Origin: Scortum barcoo
Taxonomy: Eukaryota; Chordata; Actinopteri; Centrarchiformes; Terapontidae
NCBI GenBank assembly: GCA_023238725.1
Contig: CM041534.1
Coordinates: 19,563,803-19,627,802 of the forward strand
DNA length: 64,000 nt
Direction: 5' to 3'
The position numbers and the translations under genes were made by a program. The notes under the pieces are model-generated. The model saw nothing but the letters and a program-made list of their open reading frames with translations. It made no database searches and was not told the origin of the DNA. This document shows positions 1 to 10,900 of the stretch, one piece after another. Each line of letters begins with the position of its first letter. Position 1 is the stretch's first letter.

Positions 1-562
1 AATGACGACGGTATTGACGGCGGTGATCATTTTGGTGATGTCACTGACGATGAGGATGGTGACGAAGGGAAAAATGTTAAAGGCGAAGACGACCCTGACA
101 AAGGTGAAAATGGCGATGATGAAGGAAAAGATGATGTGGCCCTAATGAGGATGATGAGGAGGAGGAGGACGACATAGCAAAATCTAACAAGCAGGTAGAT
201 GATGAAGATGCGAACATATAGTACGACAGCGACGGTATTGATGACACTGATGGTGAAGGCGATGGTTTTGATCACTGATGACGATGAAGAGGACAGCAAA
301 GACAACCACGACAAGGAGACTGATGGAGACTATATGAAATTACGACGAGGACGTGAAAGAACGATGTGGTGGTAATGACGACGGCGGCACTGATGATGGT
401 GGTGATGGCTTTGATGATGTCACTGAAGATGAGGAGGATGATGAGGAGGAAAAAGGATGAAGATGACAACAGCTACGCTAAAGATGATTTGGCAGCTGCC
501 TGAATGATGATGATGATGAAAGGAGGAGGTTGATGATGTTGGACAAGAAGAAGAAGATGATG
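1..562 (+). repeat. Degenerate GAY/GAR-rich minisatellite encoding acidic runs
   Basis: The first 560 bases are dominated by gat, gac, gag and gaa triplets. A longer unit recurs imperfectly. A block with the order gacggt-attga, ggt/ggcgatg, ttttgatgatgtcactga, gacgatgagga is recognisable near 4-60, 231-293 and 377-446. One frame is open from the window edge to a stop at 175-177 and reads as an Asp/Glu/Gly-rich peptide. The later copies lie in other frames and are broken by stops, so a coding exon is unlikely, though an acidic exon running in from the left edge cannot be excluded. No gene is assigned. Confidence 0.7.
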
Positions 563-1859
563 AAGGTGTTCATATGAATGGATCTGAGCCGAAGGAGCTG
601 GACAGACAGACAGGATGACTCAGGGTCTTAATGAAGGACTCTTCAATGGAGCTCCACAGCTGCAGCCTGAATCTCTTAATAAAACCTATTTGCATGTCTC
701 TAATCTTGTTTCCTAGATTCAATCAGTGGCAGCCTGTAATAGGCTTAGCCCGCTTCATCTGGCTCAGCCCGTCTTTAGAGGATAATGTTGTCAGCGTCTG
801 CCAGCGCCGCGCTGCAGAGGGGACGTAAATGTTTTCATCCCGGGAGCCACATTATATCGAGATGCATTGTAATCACGTCTCCGGCTCTGGAAAGCAGGGG
901 AGTTGACTAACAGCGTGTTTCTGACCTCGGGGGAGTTTCAGCAGGTGGGAGGGCTGCACGCGCTCATTTACGCAGCGGCGAAACAGAAGAGACAGATTCA
1001 GCTGGCGGATGAACGGTGGACGAGCAGGGACGGGGGAGACAAACTGTCGGTGTGTGTCTTCGTCGGTCGAGTCCGTTTAGATTGTGGCTGTAATCTTCTT
1101 ATTTCTGCACAAATGTAAAATCAGCATCATGTCGAAACTTCAAGAGCAGCTGCAGCACAGTATCAACTCACAATCCTCAACATTTCATTCAATTAAACCC
1201 CATTTTTTTATATTCTTTTTGCAAAAGCCATTCAGTAAATAACCTCTTTATACAGCAGTTTTCATTGTCTGGATTTTCTGCAACACCTGAATCAAAGACC
1301 CCCCCCCCCCCCGCTGCCATCATAAAAGATGAATACACTCTTATTAAATAAAACATTAATATTCATTGAACGAGAGCAGAGGTGATACTTCACTCTGCAA
1401 AAAGAAAGATATTTAATCAGTGGCTGCTGCTGGTTTTGGCGCTTCATCTCTTGACTACATCGATCATGAGAGAAGATGAGTTCACACTCAACTCAACAGT
1501 TTCCCGAGGGGATTGTTTGTGGTTGAGTTTGGCTTTGCACACCTCCGTAGAGTTAGGGAACCTGCGAAAAGTCAGATTTTAATAAGAGAAAGAAATCAAA
1601 GCAAAGCAACAGAGGCTGAGATATGCTGACTTCTTCTGTTTTTTAAGCTTTAAAAACATAACTCCAGTGTCTTAAGTGTCTTTATTCAGACCTTTGGTAC
1701 CCTTGTCTTTTAAACTTCACCCTCCATGCTGCACAAAAGTGTTGGACGGATGCACACACCAGACGAAAATGTTCAAATAACAATTTTTTTTTTACATTCC
1801 CACCTGAGCACTGATTAAAAAATCAAGGTGCAAACGTGTTAATCATTGGTAGGTGTGCT
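563..1859. other. Non-coding stretch, no gene recognised
   Basis: This is mixed-composition DNA upstream of arl10. A run of 14 C lies at 1299-1312. The 780-1060 part is relatively GC-rich with several CpGs, but no coding exon with splice borders or known protein similarity is visible. The missing N-terminal exon of arl10 could in principle be here. I looked for a Met followed by a hydrophobic segment and a GT donor and did not find a convincing one. Confidence 0.5.
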
Positions 1860-2030
1860 TTTGAACTGTGGACAAAGCCAGGCTAGCTGTTTCCCTCTGC
1901 CTCCAGTCTCTACGCTAAGCTAAGCTAACCACGTCCGGACTCCAGCTCCATACTGAACACAGACGTGAGACTGATGTCCATCGTCTCATCTCACTCTCTG
2001 ACAGAAGGTTAAATAAGTGTGTTTGGTTGA
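1860..2030 (+). repeat. Teleost dispersed repeat, family A (GCTAAGCTAAGCTAAC core)
   Basis: The segment contains 'acaaagccaggctagctg', a 'tttccctctgcctccagtct' stretch, 'gctaagctaagctaac' and 'gacgtgagactgatgtccat', in the order typical of a dispersed repeat I recognise from many teleost introns. Related partial copies occur at 22290-22430 (inverted) and 42845-43010 (same orientation). It looks like a decayed SINE-like or MITE-like fragment. The exact Repbase family is not assigned. Confidence 0.75.
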
Positions 2031-3994
2031 TTGATCGCTCAGTCGACGCTTCACTTAAAGACTCTTACCACGTGATCATTATCCCTCTTTCTATTATAAA
2101 ACCTTTTATACTGCTGAATGCAACAAGTTCCACCTTGTTATCTGGTGACTGAAAGGCATTCAGGGTAATGTAGTAATTCACTAACTGCAGTAGAGACAGG
2201 CAGAAAAAAAAAACCCCCACAACATTTAATCACAGAAATACTCCCAGAACGAACAAGAGAGACCGATGATGTGTGTGACAGCATTAGAGGATCAAAGTTC
2301 CCATCGCTTCTCTCTCCTCGGACGTTTGCTATTCAGCGCTGCGGGCGAACTGGCTTTAGTGCTTCTGTGTGATAAAGCCAATGTTTCTGCTTTGCTGGAG
2401 TGTCCTTGAGCAAGAGACTGAATCCCTGTCAGACTGCAGATCTGCTCTTTTTCTGTCTTTTTTTCTTCCTCCCTGCGGAGTGGAAAAACAATAGAAATCA
2501 ATACAGTATAACTGTCTTTTCAAGAGAAACGTCTGACCCGACAGAAGTGAGTTTAAAACCTGAGAAGTCTTTGGAGCATTTGAGCTGACAAAGGCAGCAG
2601 GAGATAAATGGCCCGAGCGCCGGCTTGATTTGAAAAATGTCAGATCCATTTTTTAACCAAAGACACTTATGAGATCAAAAAAAGAAAACCGATGTGGGAC
2701 GTTTTGTTAGGTCAGAAGCTCTCCATAAACATCTCCTGCACAATCTTGCGGGTCAAATCAAATGACCGGAGGAGAGCAAGTATGTAAGAATTGATCACTT
2801 TGCACAAAGTCCGTGCTGATAATGCAGCAAAGAGAGGAAAAGTGGCACAAGCTCTGCAGCTTCGGTTGCTTGAGAGCTGCTCGACGCTGTCAGGGTTTGA
2901 GCTTTGTCTCCCAGAGGGCTGCATAAGCTAGAAATACACTGAGGCAAGCTGCAGATCTGTCAAAGCAGCCGTGTTTATCTGATGCTGCGTTTGCCCAGCA
3001 ACACCAGCCGGAAATTACAGCCAGACGCAAGTGAAGACGAAATTTAATTAATCACTGGAATATCTTTTCTTCTTCATCTGTTCTTCATCTGACCTCTTTT
3101 TGACACAATTATAGTGCAATTTGGTGTCAAAGAAACATAAAACACCTTTACAGCTGATTCTGAGACTCCTTTTTAAGGCTCCATCACCCATCCAAAAAAA
3201 GTGAGGCTAAGTGTGATATTTTTAATAAGAAAAAGCTAAAAACCGATACATCTCGGCTTCAAAAGGGCTGATACGAATTGCTAATTAACCTCCACAGAGC
3301 CGCTGCCGCACGCCTGCACACGCAGCATGAATAAAGACTAACCTTGCGTGACTTTTAAAAAGGAGATGACTGACGCGTGCCGGATCTCGGAGGGACTGCG
3401 GCGGCCCGCTGTGTCTCTGAGGGCGTCGAGGTGTGAGCCAGCCTGCTAACCTTTACCGAGCGTCAGCCACTTGTCTTTCTGCAGATACAGGCAGCAGGGT
3501 GGAAGACAAATACTCTCTAACACGTGTTCTCGTCCAATCTTTGCCGAAAAGGCGGCAATGCAGGGCGCGCTCTGCTGCTCTGTGATGTCTTTTATTAAAG
3601 TGTAATATCATGGGTTTAACCTCTAGAGGTTTGCAGAAGCCGATTCATTTTCCTGAACATTATGAAGTGTCTTTTTGCACACCGAGGGCGTCTAATGCAT
3701 GTAACGATGGTCCGGTCTGCAGAAGTGTCAATCACAAAGCTGCTAGATAATAGGTAACTGCTAATCCGTGAAAAGAAGCAGCATTTGTTTTATACAGTCA
3801 CAGCTGCAAATGATGAACAAATACAGAGCAATTTATAAATAATTATTTATAGTTTAATTGAGAAAATAGTGGAGCTTCCCATCATATTGACCAACAGTCG
3901 AAGATATTCAATTTACAGCGATATAAAACAGAGAAATGCAGCACATTTGAGAAGCTTAAGTAGAGACTGTGCATCACTTGTGCTTGGTATAATG
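2031..3994. other. Non-coding stretch, no gene recognised
   Basis: No exon is supported. 'gtgtccttgagcaagagact' at 2399-2418 resembles the 'cccttgagcaag' motif found in a common fish repeat. The 3296-3440 part is CpG-richer than its surroundings but carries no open frame of note. Confidence 0.4.
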
Positions 3995-4115
3995 TTGTTG
4001 ACTCATTTAACATACTTAAGCAGCTACAAAAAGTGTTCACCATCTAAATTTGGCATGTAAAGATGCTGCACAGCTGAGGCTGATATGAATGTTTTGCATG
4101 TACTGGTTTTGTCTA
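3995..4115 (+). repeat. Teleost dispersed repeat, family B, fragment
   Basis: The segment has 'gttcaccatctaaatttggc' followed by 'cacagctgaggctgat' and 'tttgcatgtactggttt'. This is the 5' part of a dispersed fish repeat whose fuller copy is at 49840-50285. The copy is short and strongly diverged. Confidence 0.6.
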
Positions 4116-4746
4116 ATTAACCGAACAAATTAACATTTCGCCTGTGAGCCACAACTTATCACCCAACATCAGTGCTGAGCCTCAACTAATGCTCTTGTGG
4201 CTGACTGGGACCAACTCCCTGCAGCGGGCTCCAAAATCCTTCTGGAAAGGCTGAAACCAGTAGAGTGGAGGCTGTCGAAGCAGCACAGTAATGCCTGCGG
4301 TTTAAAATCACACATTCAGCTATCACACAGGGCTGTAATTCTCCATAATTCAATCTTTCGGCCATGTGGCGGACCTGAAAATGAGCTGTGGTGTAAATGT
4401 AGATTGTTACAAGTTATTCCTACCATATTGGAGGACCCGGAGACATTACAGAAGCCAAAGAGTGTTTTACACCTCCCAAAGATAATGATGTTGATACCAC
4501 TGTGTTCAGGTTCAGCTGTGGTCTGAAGCTAATGCGCGTCGAAACATTTACACTAATAATGGTAATTGTAAGCCTGAAGCGAATCAGCCGTTCTTCTTCC
4601 ATACACTCACTCCCCTAAAAAACTGAGCAAATATGCTCATTCAGTGTTGAATAAATGATGTGTGTTTAAGTTTTTTTTGCCTCCAGCCTACATTTTGTGA
4701 TCATTCCTGGACTCTGTACGTGTCTGTGCTCTGCCCTTGCCCGCAG
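4116..4746. other. Sequence upstream of the first arl10 exon found, presumably intronic
   Basis: No exon is recognised before the splice acceptor at 4745-4746. The last 40 bases are pyrimidine-rich (…ctctgcccttgcccgcag) and form a good acceptor. Confidence 0.5.
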
Positions 4747-4937
4747 GAGGAGGAGGAGCGTGGGAAGCGTCAGGTCCTGGTCCTCGCCTGCCTGGACGGC
4801 GCCGGGAAGAGCAGCATGTTGCAGGGTTTAACCCCCGGGGAGTCAGCGGCTAAGAGAGGCCGCTGCCGGCCCACCCACCCGCGGCTTCAACTTCATGAGC
4901 CTCAACGCCCCCGCCTATCAGCTCGACTTCCTGGAGA
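4747..4937 (+). CDS. arl10: arl10 exon A (P-loop and switch I region; frameshift inside)
   Basis: The acceptor is 'cttgcccgcag' and the donor is 'gtaaga'. In the first frame it reads EEEERGKRQVLVLACLDGAG then KSSMLQGLTPGESAAKRGRC. From about 4883 homology continues one base over as RGFNFMSLNAPAYQLDFLE. The exon is 191 nt, while joining the next exon as Ile (a|tt) needs a length of 1 modulo 3. Removing one 4-bp copy of the cccacccaccc stretch at 4871-4880 restores the phase. The P-loop reads CLDGAGKS rather than GLDGAGKS. Confidence 0.9.
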
Positions 4938-7900
4938 GTAAGACTTTATTCCCCCGAAATCAAACGCCGCAGGCTGTGTTTGGAGTCTGAGAGGCATCGG
5001 GTTTTATCACATAGCAGCTCTCTGTTCAGTACAGTCGGCCGTTTGTTTCATTAAACTCACATTTCAGCAAACAACTCCACAGAGATGCATATTGAAGCAC
5101 AGGCTGCAGAGAATCAATGACTGAAAATGGTCTCAAACTTTCCTTTTTTTGTGGTCTCAGCTATTATATAAGCGTGGTGGTGATTAGGGAGTGGTTTATA
5201 TAACCTGATGATTCACTCTTTTAGCTCAGTTTTTGGTCTCCACCAACCTCCTGAGGGAAATATTTGGCTCTTTAGCTGCTCAGTGCTCCACTATGTTCAG
5301 CAGCTGGTCTCTAACTATGTCGTGCACGGTGGATTTTTACAGCCTGTTTCTCTGAAAATGACGTCATGAGAGCAAACCAGAGCAGTAAAGTTGTAGGTTG
5401 GATAGATAAAAAGTGAACTGAAACTTGATATAAAGCTCCGTAAAGCCGCTGAGGGGAGCTGCAGATTCAGCTGATCAACTCAGCGTGATAAACTACCCTT
5501 TTTACTTTGCTTTCACATTGTCATTTAATACGCTGTTATTGACAAAATACTCATTATAGCAGCTTTCACTGTTGGTAAGTAACTTAGGTGGTAATTAGTT
5601 TTCATCTGAGCCTGGCTGTTGTTCAGGACTTGATCCAGATTTCATTCGTTTGCCTCCATCTCGTCCCTGAAAGCTTGCTGCATCCATCACTGCCAGCGCA
5701 GAGGCAATCTCGCACTTGATATATTCCCTTTATTTGTTCAGCCGCTGAGGTTCAGCAGTTTTTGTTCAGGATCAAGACATCGTGCAAGTTAAAACTAAAA
5801 AAGGAGAGTCTTGTGGGTCCAGTTTGGCTGTATTTATGCACAAATAAATAAATCCTGCTAATTGGCATTCTGCTGTAAGCCGCTGCTTTTTGCCGCACTA
5901 AAAATAGCACAAATGACTTTGCTCTTCATTCAGACCAGTCTGAGTGCGAGGTGCTCAGCGGCGGTCGGCCTCGGGATGCATTTCTGTGGATGTGTTCGCG
6001 GGAATATGTCACGCTTGGCGGCTGATTTATTCATGATCTGAACGCAGAGAGATCGGAGGGGAGGGCGCCCACAATCCCTTTCTCATCTCTGAAAGTAAGA
6101 GGAACACATGTCACCACCCACTCAGTCAGAACACTTCAATCGCCCAGTGCGATAAATGTCGAGCCTTTGTCTCGGTGACACTGATGCAGAGCACGCACGC
6201 AGTCAGCTTAGCGCTCACTTTTCCCACGTCAGGAGCGGTAAAGTGCACGCACAGGGACTGACGAGTTCCCTTTTGTCGAGTCCGCTGGGGAAGACAAGCT
6301 AAATGCCTTTAAATTTGAAATGAAAAGATGCAGATCAGATCCGTCGGAGGAGTTGTTTTAGGCTTTGAGCTGCTGAGATTTGGGTCCGTGCTAAAGGGAA
6401 GTGAGAAACAGCATCAGGAGGAAGTTCCTACCATTTCATGTGTGCTTTGAAACTGTGTGTGTGTGTGTGCGGTTGGGGCCCATGTTCTAAGCTTTCCTCT
6501 TTAATAACCATTTCAATGTTAGTACAGCGTGTACTAGTTGGCTTTCATCGTGATTTAAGGAACTCCCTGAACTCAAACTCATAAACCGACTGATCCGGCT
6601 GTATCTGGCCGCATATTCCACACTACATTATACACCAGTGCTGTCAAGTGTATCGAATGCTGCACTTTTTACGTTTTTAAGCAGCAGATCAGTCACAGTT
6701 TTATAGGCAGCACCACACACATGGCCTTGCGCTTCTCTTTATCTATAAAAACACTTGTTTTTCTCACACATAGGTAATACTTTTTGATCATAAAACTACC
6801 TTTGAAGATGAAAATACTTGCCACATGACAAGTAAAAGAAAAGGGTAGAGTTTGTAGATCTGCAAATATGATGGATTCATTATATTTGGGGGTCAGAGTT
6901 CAACTGAATTGAACTTTGGCTTTAAATCCAGCTGTAAATTAACCCAGCTCACTCGTGCAGCCACATTCTCCGTTGAAAATATTGCAGAGACCGCTTTGCC
7001 CTCAGGACTAGAAACTACAGCTTAGATCAATATACACACACACACACAGCCTCATCATTCACGCCCATATGACTCAGCGTCCGCTGGGTGTGCACACGTG
7101 GGTGTGTATCTAATAAGGTGGCCTGCTGGGCGGGCGGCAGGACGAGCGTCCCGCTGAGCTCACCCTCGACTACAGAGGTGTCTGATCCGCCCTTTGTGCC
7201 ACGTCAGGTAAACAGGTATTTATTGCTGCCACATCACATCAGCTAAAGGCACATCACTACCCAGTTTCCTAGCAACATTCTCCATTAAGTCGAGCGCTAA
7301 TGAATTCTTGCAGAGCTGCGCTGTGCTGAGTTCGGAGGCAGCAGCACCTGCCTGTGTGTGAGCAGCGATTCGTTTTGGCCGCAGAGCGCTGCTGGTCACT
7401 TCAGCCACAGGTCACTTCTTCAGCACAGCAGGATTGTAGGAAGTTAAAGCCCTCAGCTACAAATTTGTCCTGTGACTGTAGCACATTAAACTGTGTTGGT
7501 AGTGAGGCTGCAGAATGCTTTGACAAGCTTTTTTTCTAGGTTAGACTGGATCTTTATGCCATTTTCTGACATCAGCAATCAGTCAGTCAAGTGACCCAGT
7601 CAGCCGTTAGTCCACAGAGCAGAGGAGATAATAATCTGTGTAAGCAAGCTACATGGCCCTCCAACACCCACCGACTCTCAGATCAAACAAATCCAGGATT
7701 CAAGCACACAAATATTTTCCCAAAAGGCCAAAAGGAGATATGTATGTGTATTTTATGAGGTGAATCAAACACACCCTGAATATGAAAAACAATTCCTTCA
7801 AGAAAACACCAACAGCGCCTCTGGGAACAAGGAGGAAAAGAAAAAAACAGTGAAGAAGAGAAAATAAAAAAAGTTCTGAGAATGAAGGAAAACAGAAAGC

Positions 7901-10900
7901 TACTCAAACAAACCTCAATACTAAACAATCCCTCTAAAAACAAAGAATGAGGCTTATAATATATTAATAATAATATATATTAATATATTAATACAGGAAA
8001 CCAATAAAGAAAGGAAAACAAAGGGGTCTAAAAAGGCAAGAAAAACAGAAAAAGTGTAAAAAAAACAAAGAAAACAGAAACCCTTAGAAAAGAAAAAAAG
8101 GAAAACAGAGATTCCCATTTATATAATACCCGCTGACATATCATGTCTGGAGGCAACAAGACGGAAAAAACGAATCAGACCAATTTCCCCAGCAGGGAAA
8201 CGTGGATATAAATAATCAGCAAGTGCCGTCTTAGTCCATTTCATCCCTCGGCGAAAACTAGATTAGTGATTTCATTCGCTCTGCTGCACATTTATCTGTG
8301 GCCAATTTGTGTAAAAGAAGACGCTTACGTTATTTCGCCAATCGATCTGTCCGTTAGTCCATTCGACCGTCAGATTTGTTTGGGAGCTTTCTTTTACTGT
8401 AACACAAAAGATCCTGACAGAAAACATCTGCCACACCGAGATGCCCCCCCCCCCGAGCAAGGCCACCAGTCAGGGCTGTGTGGTAGAGCTGTTTTTTTTT
8501 TTTTTACAGATCAACAGACCTATTATTTTTGTTAGTTCACAGTTATATAATGAAACTGATATGTCTTGTTAAACCCTTTTTATTTGTGGAAACCCCCACC
8601 GAGAACAAATGCTGCGTCTCATTCCACAAAACCATCTGCTGTTCGAATGCATCAGGCTGGTTAGATTTGATATGTGATCATTAAAAGTCTACACTTTCAA
8701 CCTTACCCCATCATATGTGACCTAAATATGGAACTTCTCTCTCATAGCAAATGACCATTTTAGTGATAAAAAGTAACTAAGTACATGTACTCAAGTCCTT
8801 TACTTAAGTACAACTTTGAGGCCATTTTCTTTCACGTAACTCTCCACTACAACTACAGAGGGAAATACTGAACATTTATACTTCACTACATTTATTTGAC
8901 AACTTTATCTACTTTGCAGATTGGGAATAATAATACAAACTATAATTAACAAATAAATTATTTTGTGTTATTACAGGTTAAGACTTTATTGGTCCCAGAA
9001 GAGAAATGATCAAGCCTCCCCGTCTATAAAATGATTAAAATGAGCTCCACCTTCAGCAGATGTAACATTACAGTGATGAACACTAATGCATCAATAATTG
9101 TAATCTAATAATATATCATATATTATTCTGAGACGAGCTATCCTGCATATTGACTTATTTTATTGTTGGTACTTTTGTATTATAGAGTTAGAAGAAAGTT
9201 AACTGAACTTGCTTGAGGTTCTTGAAGTTGACTTTCTTCACAGGCATTTTGTATTTTTACTCAAAACTTTGACGTCACGCCTTTTACCCTTAAGTACTTC
9301 TTTTTCCACCGTGGGACCGTTGTCATGACAAAATTTAATGCTCTGTTTATTGAAAAGCATTGTAGGATATGTTTGCAAAAGCCAGCAAGTTTAAAATACT
9401 CTGTTACAGTTGTAATGAAGACTTTGGAGATGATCAATTTATGTTATTTTATACAAACCTAGAAATTTGACAATTCATAAGAAAGAGGGCTCTCATTAAT
9501 TTGCACAGGTTTTTCAGATGTACATGTTTTTAGATTATTAGATTATTAGATGGTCCCATTGGTTGAGTTAACTCTCAGAAAACTGTTATTTAGAGCCTGT
9601 AACTTAAAGGCCACAATGGAAAGGTGTTGTCTGTATTTTCTGACATACGAATGTTTGTATTTTCTCTGCTGCAGTTGGTGGCGGGGAGGACCTGAGGCGA
9701 TACTGGTCGGACTACCTGAGAAGGACTCACGTTCTGGTGTATGTGGTGGACTCCTCTGACAGATGCCGCTTCCCTTTGGCGAAGGCTGAGCTGCACCGCC
9801 TGCTGAGGGTGGAGCCTCAGCTGCCCGTCGTCGTCCTGGGAAACAAGCAGGTAAACCAGATTCGTTCTCGTTCATGCTTTTTTTTTTTATTGCACATTTT
9901 AGATAATTTAATAAAAGTCAAGCTAAAAATACAGCCCTGAGCGAACAAACATCACAAACCTTGCTGTTGTTGTGTTTTAGATTTTCAGATGAACTTTTCC
10001 TACCATTTTAGGCAGTCATTGATTTCCATTCATTATTGAACTGTACAAAAATCATCAAACAGTTAGCAGTTGTAAGATAAATAAGACATCACAGTGATGG
10101 ATTATGTAACTAATTACAATTGATTTTTATACATTATACAGAACTGAATGGAAATCAATGGTTATCTGAAACAGTAAAAAAATAGATCAAAATCTAAAAT
10201 TGTACAGATTTATGGCAATAGTGTATAGTATACATACAGTAGTTTCTTGTAATTGTGGTAAAGTACTTTAAGCTCATCTTGTTAATGAATGGTAGAACAA
10301 TATTGGTCAAAATAAGAAAGGAAACAGCAACAGGAGCAAACTTTAATAGTGACTTTTTCTTTAAATTAAATACTCACCAAAAAGTCATCACACTCTGATG
10401 GACCTGTATTCGTTTAAAAAAACAAAATCAAAATTGTAATGAGATCTAAGTATTAAAAGAATATTGAGTTCTAACTAATAGTTCACAAAAATACATGCAG
10501 GTGCTCGATGATCCCTCTTCATTTCTAAAGCGATGATGATCCATCAGACTCCTGAAATAAACATTTCTACATTTCCTCCTAAGCTCATATTTCTTCACCC
10601 TGTGCGGTGCTTGTGGAATTATGCATGACCCTTTGAGGGAAGCAGGAATATTTGTCACATCTCCTGTCAGAGCGCTGCAGCTTTCATCCTCAGTACTCTG
10701 CGCTACCTGCAGGAAAGTCTGAGATAAAACTCTCATTGTTATGTACCTCCAGTTAAGCTAAATGTCCAAATGCTCTGTGCAGCAGGTGTAGTAAAGTCAG
10801 CTTATGCAGCGTATCATGTTCAAACACCCAATACAAGATGCATGTCAAACCTCCACAGGTGGGAAATGAACAACCTGCTTTCCCTACTTTCATCTTCAGA

